A DNA stretch of 64,000 nucleotides from an uncultured Clostridiaceae bacterium (GCA_946405135.1 CAMJGD010000003.1:1-64000); one strand, 5' to 3'. Positions 8,951-17,348 are shown, counted from the stretch's first letter. Program-made: numbers and translations. The notes: generated by a model from the letters alone, not told the origin.

Positions 8951-10406
8951 ATTTGTTTAATTTAAGCTTTTTAAATATATAATTTATAAACATTAAGATT
9001 ATATCATCTTTTAAAGCATAAAGGATCAAGAAATAAACAGAGGCATTTACTATAACCACTGAAAAGGTAACTGCTAAAAGCCCTGAAATATGCCTTTTTA
9101 AAATAAAAGTTATAGGTATAAATAGCAGAGATATTGCAAAATATTTAAGCTTATTCCAACGTAAAAACTCTAAATCTAGCTTTAAAACCTTTTTTATGTA
9201 TATGTATTCTAAAATCACTAATGTATAGTTAGAAATCACTGTGGTGCTGATAGCAGTAATGGTATTGAAGAATCCTGTTTTAAGCAGTATTATATTTAAT
9301 ATTAAGTTTAGCACACCACAGCTTATTATGAATATGGTGAGTATTTTTTCTTGCCTTTTTACATACATGACTTGATTACTTAATATGGATTCCGCTCCCA
9401 CAGATATCATATATATAGAGAACACTTTCAGTATAGGTATAGCGTTTATAAAATCTTTTCCACCGTAAATAAGTACTATTTCTTTTGACAAGATTAGCAT
9501 ACCTACGGCGGCAGGAAATAAGAATGCAAAATACACTTGAGTTACTTTATTCAGTAAAGAAATATAGGTGTCCTCATCATTATTTCCAAGATAATGAGAA
9601 AGTCGAGGTATAGTCACATATATTATGCTCATCATAAGAGTATTTACTATATACATAATAACTTGGGACATGCCATAAAAGGATACATCAGCTTTGCTTA
9701 CATACTGTCCCAGCATAAACCTATCTAACTGTGTGTAAAGTATATTTCCATTGGCTAGAAGTAAAACCATAAGCAGATATTTTATATGCTTTTTTATTTT
9801 AATTCCTTTAAAACTAAGAGGAATAGCTTTTTTAATGTGAAAAAAGCTAATAATATTATTTAAAAATGAAGATAAAACTATCAAAAAAGTATATTGATTG
9901 TAGTCCTTTGAACTCTTTACCAGTGTGAAAAGAAGTATTATGTATAGAATTCTCACACATATGGTTTTTATAGTTATAAAATTATATTTTTCTAAAGCTT
10001 CATTGGCCCACTCTACGTAAAATATATTGGCAATAAGATTAAAAGAATAAATCATAAGCACAGAGTAGCTATCAGATTGTCCATACTTAAAAACTACTAG
10101 GGGTATGTATACGGCTAATGATATAATATTAGAAAGCAGTCCTATAAAAAATAAGCTGCTGAAAAGGGTGCTCAAATTTTCCTTATCGTCTCTTATTCGA
10201 CTTATTTCTCTTATACCATATTGATAAATACCAAAAGAACCTAATATCAAAAAATAATTAAATATGGATTCTGAAAAATTTACCCTTCCTATGCTGTCAG
10301 GACCTAAGGTTCTGTAAGCATAAGGGCCAACCAATAAAGGAATTATTATATTGAATATGCTCAAAAGAGCTTTAAATATTGCATTTTTTACAATAGATTT
10401 ACTCAT
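8949..10406 (-). CDS. Polysaccharide flippase (Wzx/RfbX-like, MOP superfamily)
   Basis: A polytopic protein of 485 residues from the chosen ATG, with about 12-14 hydrophobic segments. The family exports undecaprenyl-linked repeat units. Characteristic pieces include GPYAYRTLGPDSIGRVNF near residue 25 and QLDRFMLGQYV in the middle. An upstream in-frame start exists 69 bp earlier, but AGGAAGGTAAT sits just before the ATG at 10406, so that start is preferred. It is transcribed against the surrounding glycan genes and is flanked by licD genes on both sides. Confidence 0.85.
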   Translation of the reverse strand: MSKSIVKNAIFKALLSIFNIIIPLLVGPYAYRTLGPDSIGRVNFSESIFNYFLILGSFGIYQYGIREISRIRDDKENLSTLFSSLFFIGLLSNIISLAVYIPLVVFKYGQSDSYSVLMIYSFNLIANIFYVEWANEALEKYNFITIKTICVRILYIILLFTLVKSSKDYNQYTFLIVLSSFLNNIISFFHIKKAIPLSFKGIKIKKHIKYLLMVLLLANGNILYTQLDRFMLGQYVSKADVSFYGMSQVIMYIVNTLMMSIIYVTIPRLSHYLGNNDEDTYISLLNKVTQVYFAFLFPAAVGMLILSKEIVLIYGGKDFINAIPILKVFSIYMISVGAESILSNQVMYVKRQEKILTIFIISCGVLNLILNIILLKTGFFNTITAISTTVISNYTLVILEYIYIKKVLKLDLEFLRWNKLKYFAISLLFIPITFILKRHISGLLAVTFSVVIVNASVYFLILYALKDDIILMFINYIFKKLKLNK

Positions 10407-10618
10407 AGGGATTACCTTCCTGTAATTTAAATTTGCTATATAATATATTACAGCAGAAAAAGCGACTAGAAACAAAGTAACTTCTTATAATTTATTTTGG
10501 TTACAAATAGTCATATATATTATATAGTTAACTATTTTTTAAAACAACAATAATTTCTTTAGTGTAGTCCTTTAGAAATACTAATTATGGATATAATGAA
10601 TATTATGAGGTGGCTTAT

Positions 10619-11464
10619 ATGCAAGTAGAAAAAAATGATGATTATAGCATAAAACCTTGTTCTTTAAGAGATGCACAAATGATAATGGTAGATATTTTGT
10701 CAGAAGTGCATAGAATATGTGAAAAGCATGGAATAAAATATTACTTAAGTGATGGAACATTGCTTGGAGCAGTAAGACATGGCGGATTTATACCCTGGGA
10801 TGATGACCTTGATATATCTATGATGAGAGAAGATTATGATAAATTTTTAAAAATAGCAGGTCAGGAACTTTCAAAGGATTTTTTTCTTCAAACTTTTTAT
10901 ACGGATCCTTATTATGATGTGTATCATATACCACTAAAAATAAGACATAATGGCAGCGTTTTTATAGAAAAGAAGGAGAAAAATAAAAAATACCATCAAG
11001 GTATTTATATAGATATTTTTCCTATAGACAAAGTTCCAGATTCAAAATTTAAGCATAAATTTCAAAAATTTATTTCAAAGTCTTTGCTTACTATGAAGAT
11101 GGATATTTCTACAGAAGATTTTCCTTCTATAAAATTTTTGGGAAGATCCTTTTTGCAGATTTTAGGTAAAATCATGAGATTTAAATTTATAAATAAAATG
11201 CTGCATGCTACGGAAAAGTGGAATAGGGAATCTAAAAGTCATACATACACTTATGGACATGAACTTATGTGGAGTACGGAATATAAAGAAGAAGACTTAT
11301 TTCCACTAAGGAACATAAGCTTTGAAGGAAAAGAATTTTTAGGACCTAATAATCCAGATGCAATTTTAACTAAGCTATATGGAGATTATATGAAGTTACC
11401 GCCTGAAAAAGAAAGGGTATGGCATGCAGAATTTATAGGTATCAAAGATTATAATAAAAAATAA
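10619..11464 (+). CDS. LicD-family phosphotransferase, copy 3
   Basis: The third LicD paralogue, 281 residues. It has a slightly different core, YLSDGTLLGAVRHGG rather than WLDSG, then WDDDLDISM, and ends with KLPPEKERVWH. It lacks the FNKLFPDKR opening of copies 1 and 2, so it is the most divergent. An in-frame GTG at 10610 exists, but the ribosome site GAGGTGG (10607-10613) overlaps it and is correctly spaced for the ATG at 10619. It is divergent from the flippase and 79 bp ahead of a GT4 gene. The phospho-donor is not determined. Confidence 0.87.
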   Translation: MQVEKNDDYSIKPCSLRDAQMIMVDILSEVHRICEKHGIKYYLSDGTLLGAVRHGGFIPWDDDLDISMMREDYDKFLKIAGQELSKDFFLQTFYTDPYYDVYHIPLKIRHNGSVFIEKKEKNKKYHQGIYIDIFPIDKVPDSKFKHKFQKFISKSLLTMKMDISTEDFPSIKFLGRSFLQILGKIMRFKFINKMLHATEKWNRESKSHTYTYGHELMWSTEYKEEDLFPLRNISFEGKEFLGPNNPDAILTKLYGDYMKLPPEKERVWHAEFIGIKDYNKK

Positions 11465-11543
11465 AAAGAGTTTAGCCTGATTTATAAAACATTTATAATA
11501 ACCATAACTAAATAGTATAAAATATTGAAAGTGAGGTTTGATT

Positions 11544-12656
11544 ATGAAACCTTTAAAAGTTATGCATATAGTGGCTACGGATAAATTAAGTGGTGCTGAA
11601 AAGGTTGTACTTGATATATGTATTAACCTAAATAGAGAAAAATATGTACCTATAGGTATATGTGCTGGAGAAGAACTTAAAAAGTTATATGAAAGCAGAG
11701 GAATAAAAACTTATATAGCTAATGTAAGCAGGTTAAATCCTTCAGACATAAAGGAAATAAAAAGAATATTAAAAGAAGAAAATGTAGATTTAATACATGC
11801 TCATGATGTGAAAGCTTCCATTGCTGCACACATGGCAGGGAAAAAAATGAATGTTCCTGTTATATCTCATATGCATAGCTCCTACCCCTGGCTTGAAAGA
11901 AAAGGGGCTCTTAAATATATAGATAGGTATTTTAGAAAAAAATATTCCTTATCAATAGCTTGCTCTTCCATGGTAAAGGAATACTATTTAAAGTACAATC
12001 ATCATATTGATGAAAAAAGCATAGTAGTTATGAATAATGCTTTTAATTTTAATGAATTCTTTAAAACTCCTATCAAAGATAAGGAGGAGTTTAAAAAGGT
12101 TCTTAATATAGATGGAAAGTTTGTATATGGATTTTTGGGCAGATTATTAGAGACAAAAGGTGCAGATCTTATGATAGATAGTTTTTATGAAGTCCAAAAA
12201 ATAAACCCTGAAGCGGTGCTTATTATAGTTGGAGATGGTCCAGAGAGAGAAAAGCTTCAAAATAAAGTTAAAGAATATGCTATAGAAGAAAAGGTTATTT
12301 TTACAGGCTATAGAAGCAATGTATATGATTATATAAATGCATATGATTGCTTTATACTTCCTTCAGTTTTAGAAGGCCTACCCATAGCAGTTTTAGAAGC
12401 AATGGCTATGAAAAAACCAGTAATATCAACTCCCGTAGCCGGACTAAAGAATCTTATTACTAATGGTTTTAATGGAATTTTTCTCAGAGAGAGAAGCAGG
12501 GAGTCATTAGTCAAAGCTATGATTGATATTTATGAGAATGCTGAAAAAAGGACTGCTCTAGGGCAGAATGCATATGATTATATCTATGAAAATTATAATA
12601 TAAATAATTATATAGAAAAATTGGAAGAAGTTTATGGGGAAATATGCTCATATTAG
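11544..12656 (+). CDS. GT4-family glycosyltransferase
   Basis: A 370-residue retaining GT-B enzyme. The glycine-rich N-terminal motif after MHIVATDKLSGAEK, the acceptor-side HAHDVKAS segment, GFLGRLLETKGAD at the start of the C-terminal domain, VGDGPER, and the donor-binding PSVLEGLPIAVLEAMA are all present. The start is ATG at 11544 with GTGAGG 7 bases upstream; the TTG six bases earlier is too close to it. Its stop codon lies inside the first unit of a degenerate tandem repeat that continues to about 12780. The likely role is extension of the surface glycan modified by the LicD enzymes. Confidence 0.85.
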   Translation: MKPLKVMHIVATDKLSGAEKVVLDICINLNREKYVPIGICAGEELKKLYESRGIKTYIANVSRLNPSDIKEIKRILKEENVDLIHAHDVKASIAAHMAGKKMNVPVISHMHSSYPWLERKGALKYIDRYFRKKYSLSIACSSMVKEYYLKYNHHIDEKSIVVMNNAFNFNEFFKTPIKDKEEFKKVLNIDGKFVYGFLGRLLETKGADLMIDSFYEVQKINPEAVLIIVGDGPEREKLQNKVKEYAIEEKVIFTGYRSNVYDYINAYDCFILPSVLEGLPIAVLEAMAMKKPVISTPVAGLKNLITNGFNGIFLRERSRESLVKAMIDIYENAEKRTALGQNAYDYIYENYNINNYIEKLEEVYGEICSY

Positions 12657-12782
12657 AAGAATGTATAAAAGATATGCTCATATTGAAAGAATTTTGCAAA
12701 AGGATATGTTCATCTTAGAAGAATGTATAAAAATTATGTTTACCTTAAAAAGGTTTATAAAAAATTATGTTTATAATCAAAA
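12642..12782 (+). repeat. Degenerate 30-32 bp tandem repeat at the 3' end of a glycosyltransferase gene
   Basis: About four and a half units begin at 12642, 12672, 12704, 12736 and 12767. The first three start ATATG(C/T)TCAT and continue with a purine-rich half; the last ones decay to ATGTTTA. Unit 1 includes the stop codon of the upstream gene. The units are too variable and gapless to be CRISPR. Confidence 0.6.
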
Positions 12783-12814
12783 CTAGATAGATTTAATGCA
12801 CTATTTATTTGCAA

Positions 12815-12846
12815 ACCCTTATGGGAAAAATACCCATAGGGGTCAT
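12815..12846. promoter_or_regulatory. Hairpin containing a CsoR-like palindrome, left of the IS element
   Basis: ACCCTTATGGG (12815-12825) pairs with CCCATAGGGGT (12833-12843), with one mismatch. The right arm lies within ATACCCATAGGGGT (12830-12843), which resembles the C-tract/G-tract operators of CsoR-family repressors. There is no T-run, so it is not a standard terminator. Function unknown. Confidence 0.3.
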
Positions 12847-12862
12847 ACTATTGCTTCCGGAG

Positions 12863-14535
12863 TATGGGGCTATGTCATAATAAAAAGTAGATATTGATTA
12901 AAAAATTTTTTTTTGTCAAGAATCTAATTAGTAAAATAGTTAGAGGTGACAAAAAATGTATGTTGAAACTAAAAGCATATCCGAAGAAAGTGATATTATT
13001 GAAGCACTTAGCCTAATTAACCCTACTCAACTGCTATTTTTTAAAGATTTGATTTATGGCAAATCAAATTCAGTTTCAGATGGGCAATTCATTAAACTTT
13101 TACAGAGTAGATTATTTATAGAAGAAAAAGTTTGTCCGCACTGTAGTGGCACTTATATTGTTAAAAATGGGAAAAATCATTTAAAAAGACAACGTTATAA
13201 ATGTAAAAACTGTGGTAAGATCTTTTGTGATTTTACTAATACGGCTATGAGTTATAGTAAAAAGCCTGTCCAACAGTGGCTAAAGTATATAGAATGTATG
13301 TGTAAAGGGCTATCCATAAGGAAGACAGCAGGAGTTGTAAAAATACATAGGAATACTTCTTTTCAATGGAGACACAAAATACTTAATGCAATTAAATTAA
13401 AATTACCTGAAGATTTAACAGGGATAATTGAAATAGACGAGTTTTATGTTAATGAGAGTTTTAAAGGAAACCATTCAAAGGATCCCAATTTTTCCATGGG
13501 GAGAAAACCTATAAAAAGAAAACAGTATGGTTTCAATAATCTAAAGTTGCCTAAAATATGCGTACTATGTTGTAAGGACAGAACAGAAAATATGTTTTCG
13601 AAAGTAGCATCTAAAGGGAAAGCGACTTTTAAGGACATAGATTTATTGTTGAATGACAAAATTTCTAATGATGCTATATTGTGTACAAAAAATAGTATAG
13701 CTTATACAAGTTTTGCAGCTAAGAAAAAATTAAAATTATATAGAATAACATGGAGTGAAGAGATCAAAGAAGAAATTTATCATATAAAAAATGTGAGAAG
13801 CTTTGAAGAGAAACTTAAAAAATTTTTAAGAGATTTTAAGGGGGTGGCTACAAAGTACCTTAATTTCTATATACTGTGGTTTAAGTGGATGGAATTAAAT
13901 GTAGGTAAATTGCCGATCTATAGGGTTATGGATTTAGCATTGTTATTAACATCCAGCAGAGAAAAACTTAGAATTTGTGATTTTAAGTTTGTAAAATCAC
14001 TAATTTAAATATATATGGGGATTAAATACTGTAAGGCAGAGGGATAAAGGCAAGTGTTTTTGACTATATAAATGAGGTTACTCTACATTTATACGATAAA
14101 ATCTAAAAAGCAAACTTTATGCAAAGAAGCCACTGTTACTTATGCTTGTCCCAGTGGCAGTTTACAGGTATATTATTTTTAGTATAGATTATTTTTAGTC
14201 TGGTTATATAAGTTTTAAAGTTATTAATTTAAATCTACTATTTACAAAAGCTTATATATCCTACTATTTATCTACTGTTTGCAATAGCTTGTACATTTAT
14301 ATCTTTATGTAATATCACTAATAAAATGTTCATATATGTTTTTATAACACTTATATTTATATTTCTGGCGATGTACTCCAAATAATAAGATGGTTAATCT
14401 ACTTTTCACAACAAATTATATATTTTAACATTTGTTACCATCTATAACAGCTTGTACATTTAAATATATATTTATTGTTTATAAAGCTTGTACATTTGAA
14501 AAATCATCTACTTTATGTTGTGACATCGCCCCATA
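12863..14535 (+). mobile_element. IS1595-like insertion sequence
   Basis: About 1.67 kb bounded by 30-bp terminal inverted repeats at 12863-12892 and 14506-14535. These agree at 26 of 30 positions and begin TATGGGGC, with ATGTCA and AAAGTAGAT inside. It encloses one transposase gene. No 8-bp target duplication is visible on either side, which suggests an old insertion or altered flanks. The 0.5 kb after the transposase is non-coding and AT-rich, with three copies of GCTTGTACATTT. Confidence 0.8.
12956..14008 (+). CDS. IS1595-family transposase, probably inactive
   Basis: A 350-residue protein with an N-terminal zinc ribbon (CPHC near residue 62, CKNCGK near 83), an HTH segment (LSIRKTAGVVKIHRNTSFQWRH) and the ISXO2-like DDE domain starting at EIDEFYV (Asp161). 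Family members usually have an Asp in the next motif (LCTD or LCSDG). Here it reads LCTKNSIAY, with Lys245 in that place. A later YHIKNV segment corresponds to the family's YHIQ-V motif. The reading frame is otherwise intact and AGAGGTGAC precedes the ATG. Intact frame with a missing catalytic Asp suggests a dead or cis-defective copy; the residue assignment is from memory of the family. Confidence 0.85.
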   Translation: MYVETKSISEESDIIEALSLINPTQLLFFKDLIYGKSNSVSDGQFIKLLQSRLFIEEKVCPHCSGTYIVKNGKNHLKRQRYKCKNCGKIFCDFTNTAMSYSKKPVQQWLKYIECMCKGLSIRKTAGVVKIHRNTSFQWRHKILNAIKLKLPEDLTGIIEIDEFYVNESFKGNHSKDPNFSMGRKPIKRKQYGFNNLKLPKICVLCCKDRTENMFSKVASKGKATFKDIDLLLNDKISNDAILCTKNSIAYTSFAAKKKLKLYRITWSEEIKEEIYHIKNVRSFEEKLKKFLRDFKGVATKYLNFYILWFKWMELNVGKLPIYRVMDLALLLTSSREKLRICDFKFVKSLI

Positions 14536-14637
14536 GTCCTTGAGATACCCCTATAGGGGCAGCGACAATCTTCGACTTTTCATCCAAAATGAAATCCTTA
14601 GTGTTTAAAGTGCACTATAGGAGATAGTACCTTGAAA
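14009..14637. other. Non-coding right part of the IS and adjacent spacer
   Basis: 629 bp with no credible ORF. GCTTGTACATTT occurs at 14287-14298, 14450-14461 and 14486-14497. The right terminal repeat ends at 14535. Just outside it, ATACCCCTATAGGGG (14545-14559) forms a second CsoR-like palindrome. The remaining 80 bp show nothing recognisable. Confidence 0.6.
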
Positions 14638-15330
14638 TCAATATACCGTATTAACACAGTAGCCATTTATATAATTGTCAGACGAGTTTAATATTTCTTC
14701 ATAGCCATTTATATAAATGTCAGCAAAACTTAATATTTCTTCTTTGCTGTTTTCTGAAAATTGATCATATACACCTACTACCTTCATGCCTGCGGCTTTA
14801 GCACCCATAATAGCAGGAAGGATATCCTCAAAAACTATACAGTTATCAGGGGATACTTTTAGTTTTTGAGCCGCAAGAAGGTATACGTCAGGAAAGTTCT
14901 TTCCTCTTTCTACCTCATCAGTAGTGGTTATGTCATCAAAATACTTGTATACATCATGTTTTTTAAGTACTAGCTCTAAGAGTGGTATAGAGTTGCTTGT
15001 AGCCAGCCCAATTTTTATGCCACAAGATTTTAATTGTTTTATGAACTCTTTTGCACCAGGTTTTAGGGTTACATTGTTTCTATATTCATTTTCAGCCATT
15101 TCATGCCAATCATTTTTTATGGTTTCTAAAGAATCTGAAAGATTAAATCTATCTTTAAAGTATTTTGCAGTTTCATCAAAGCTCAAGTGTACTATTTCAC
15201 TTTTGAGATTTTTGGGTAATTCAAAACCTTTATTTTTAAGATACTCCTTGTCTATTTTATCCCATACCCACATGGAGTCGATGATAGTTCCATCCATGTC
15301 GAATATAGCAGCTTTTATATTGTTTAACAT
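14638..15330 (-). CDS. HAD-superfamily phosphatase (beta-phosphoglucomutase-like subfamily)
   Basis: A cytoplasmic phosphohydrolase or sugar-phosphate mutase. The catalytic motif I is FDMDGT with nucleophile and acid Asp residues, followed by a helical cap (about 15-90), motif II ATSNS, the conserved Lys region GKNFPDVY, and motif IV FEDILPAIMGAKAAG. The start at 15330 is chosen because AGAGGTGATG directly precedes it; an in-frame ATG 33 bp upstream lacks one. The C-terminal tail holds YINGYEEIL then YINGYC, the product of a 42-bp in-frame duplication (14660-14742). The substrate cannot be assigned. Confidence 0.88.
   Translation of the reverse strand: MLNNIKAAIFDMDGTIIDSMWVWDKIDKEYLKNKGFELPKNLKSEIVHLSFDETAKYFKDRFNLSDSLETIKNDWHEMAENEYRNNVTLKPGAKEFIKQLKSCGIKIGLATSNSIPLLELVLKKHDVYKYFDDITTTDEVERGKNFPDVYLLAAQKLKVSPDNCIVFEDILPAIMGAKAAGMKVVGVYDQFSENSKEEILSFADIYINGYEEILNSSDNYINGYCVNTVY
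14660..14742 (-). repeat. 42-bp in-frame tandem duplication in the HAD gene tail
   Basis: Two copies starting TAGCCATTTATATAA (14660 and 14702) with period 42 and several mismatches. They encode the repeated INGY-containing tail of the HAD phosphatase. The second copy in coding order runs into the stop codon. Confidence 0.75.
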
Positions 15331-15432
15331 ATCATCACCTCTAGTCAAGTATATCAAAAGCAATTCATAATTTATAGGGACAATCTGTATTATAAGAAGA
15401 TTTTTTTATGATAAAATGGAAAAGTTCAAAAA

Positions 15433-15522
15433 CTATACTATATAAACTATTAATGAGCAGAGTGCTCCAAGTATGGAACCTGCTATAACATCTGTAGGGT
15501 AGTGTGCTCCAAGATACATTCT
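15433..15522 (-). pseudogene. Fragment of a PAP2-family phosphatase
   Basis: Thirty codons from 15522 down to a TAG at 15433-15435 read RMYLGAHYPTDVIAG then SILGALCSLIVYIV. R-x5-H-x3-D is the third catalytic motif of PAP2 (acid phosphatase/lipid phosphatase) enzymes, followed by the last membrane helix. The codon before it is a stop and the upstream two thirds of the gene are gone. This is a truncated remnant, not a functional gene. PAP2 enzymes often recycle undecaprenyl pyrophosphate, fitting the surface-glycan setting. Confidence 0.7.
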
Positions 15523-15583
15523 TCAAAAAAATGAAGAACCGCTTTTGCAGCGGCCCTTCAATATTACTATGTATTAAAGAAAT

Positions 15584-16930
15584 TTAAAATCTTCTTTCAA
15601 AGATCTCTATTTTTTCTTCATGTTTGAAATCTTCCCTTGAAGTAATATTTATTCTAGCTAAAATTTCATCCATGCAATCACTATGAGTAGCAACCTTTAT
15701 AGCAGAGTTTTCAGCAAAATCATCTACAAATTTCTTCCCTTCTTCTTTTGGAATTAAAGCTTTAGGTCCACCTACACAACCACCTAAACAACCCATACCT
15801 TCAAGGAAGTTAGCTTGTATGGTACCATTTTGTGCTTGTTCTAAAAGAGCCTTACACTCTTTTACGCCATTTGCCTGAACAGCTTTTAATAGCTTATGCT
15901 TTTCTGGGAACATATCTTTTATAGCATCACCTACAGCTATAGATACTCCTCCAGTTCTTGCATATAATCTTCCACCCTTTGATGCATATTCCATGGATGG
16001 AATACCCTTAAGCTCCTTTGGATTTATCTGAAGTATTTCGAATATACCCTTAAGCTCTTCAAAAGTTAGAACAAAGTCTATATCTCCTAAAAGATCTTTT
16101 TCTTTAGCTTCAGCTTTTTTTGCAATACATGGGCCTACAAAAACAACTTTACAATCATTATTTAATTTCTTAAGCACCCTTCCTGCAGCTATCATAGGGG
16201 AAACAGAAGGGGAAACATGTTTTACCAAGTCGGAATAAACTCTTTTAAGCATTCCAACCCACATAGGACAACAACAAGAAGTTATCATAAGATCATTTAC
16301 TGATTTTACATGAGCATCAAATTCTACTGATTCTTTTAAGGTTAGCATATCCGCAAAAAACGCTACTTCTACCATGTCTTTAAATCCTAATTTCATAAAG
16401 GAAGCTCTAAGTTGATCCATAGTAACATCTTCGCCAAATTGACCGCTGATAGCAGGTGCTACCGCTGCTATAACAGGTTTACCTGATTTTAATATTTCCA
16501 TCAGAGGAATAAACTCTACTCTATCCATTAGTCTATCATTTTTACAGACTTCTACACACATTCCACAATCTGCACAAGCCTCAGAATCTATATAGGTAGA
16601 ATGTTTTATAGGATCTACCAATATGGCATTAAAAGGACAAGCTTTTTGACAGGCGGTTTTACCATTTTTATCTGCGCAGCTCATTGTACAGTCAGAAATT
16701 TTTTCTACCACCTTATGATGAGTTGCATAGTTTGTTATGGCTTTTTTTAGATCTGTAACAAAATTAGGACTATATTCGACTTTTACTCCACATAAAGTAG
16801 AGATTACTGCACTCAATTGAATTTTATCTACAGCAGGATTCTGTAGTATGCTGGTTACTTCTGTTTCAAAAGAATCTTCGTAATATGCTTTTACAAGAGA
16901 TTTAAACAAGTCTTCATAATGTTTTTTCAT
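15584..16930 (-). CDS. Divergent monomeric [FeFe]-hydrogenase with two [4Fe-4S] clusters
   Basis: A 448-residue protein. Cys motifs at about 81-98 (CTMSC...CQKACP) and a ferredoxin motif C-x2-C-x2-C-x3-C at about 119-129 precede the H-cluster domain. Its three signature loops are present but not canonical: TSCCCPMW at about 217-224 (usual TSCCPxW), GPCIAKK (usual MPCxxKK) and EGMGCLGGCVGG (usual FMACPGGC). All four H-cluster cysteines can be accounted for. The motif set fits the less studied group B or D enzymes rather than the main H2-producing CpI type. TAGGAGGATAT precedes the ATG. No maturases hydE/F/G are in the window. Whether it makes, takes up or senses H2 is unknown. Confidence 0.8.
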   Translation of the reverse strand: MKKHYEDLFKSLVKAYYEDSFETEVTSILQNPAVDKIQLSAVISTLCGVKVEYSPNFVTDLKKAITNYATHHKVVEKISDCTMSCADKNGKTACQKACPFNAILVDPIKHSTYIDSEACADCGMCVEVCKNDRLMDRVEFIPLMEILKSGKPVIAAVAPAISGQFGEDVTMDQLRASFMKLGFKDMVEVAFFADMLTLKESVEFDAHVKSVNDLMITSCCCPMWVGMLKRVYSDLVKHVSPSVSPMIAAGRVLKKLNNDCKVVFVGPCIAKKAEAKEKDLLGDIDFVLTFEELKGIFEILQINPKELKGIPSMEYASKGGRLYARTGGVSIAVGDAIKDMFPEKHKLLKAVQANGVKECKALLEQAQNGTIQANFLEGMGCLGGCVGGPKALIPKEEGKKFVDDFAENSAIKVATHSDCMDEILARINITSREDFKHEEKIEIFERRF

Positions 16931-17137
16931 AAATATCCTCCTAGAATTATCAGAATTAATTTAGTTTTAAAACATGCTAAATAAATATAATTATTATAAC
17001 ATAAAACATCTTTGTTAAAAAGTTATATTAAAAAATTTGTCTAATTAAATCATATTTATATTCTTTTATAAATAATTAATTATTGATATATTATCCTTAA
17101 ATATATTTTTAATTCAGAGGAATTCAACGGAGGTTTT

Positions 17138-17260
17138 ATGATAACTTTTATTATTATTTTAGTGCTATGTTTTGTAGCTATAAACACCATAGCTCTATGC
17201 AAAGCTGCAGGAAAGGCTGACAAAGCCTTAGAAAAGGTTTTCAAAGATAAGCATAAATAA
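17138..17260 (+). CDS. 40-residue single-pass membrane peptide
   Basis: A small ORF with a strong start: CGGAGG lies 5-6 bases before the ATG. It encodes MITFIIILVLCFVAINTI, a single hydrophobic helix, followed by a short Lys/Ala-rich amphipathic tail ending DKHK. It lies between the divergent hydrogenase gene and two tRNA-Pro genes on the opposite strand and ends 12 bp before the first of them. I do not recognise a family. The ribosome site and the clean helix-plus-basic-tail design argue that it is real. Confidence 0.6.
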   Translation: MITFIIILVLCFVAINTIALCKAAGKADKALEKVFKDKHK

Positions 17261-17272
17261 TTTGATATATAA

Positions 17273-17348
17273 TGGTCGGGATGACAGGACTTGAACCTGC
17301 GGCTTCATGGTCCCGAACCATGCGCGCTACCACCTGCGCCACATCCCG
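17273..17348 (-). tRNA. tRNA-Pro (CGG)
   Basis: On the minus strand the 5' acceptor CGGGATG pairs with CATCCCG. The anticodon stem CATGG/CCATG encloses TTCGGGA, giving anticodon CGG. GCAGGTTCAAGTCCTGT forms the T arm, and CCA is encoded. Confidence 0.93.

Noticed and set aside
12642..12782. CRISPR array
   Set aside because: Units are contiguous, decay quickly and have no spacers. No cas genes are in the window.
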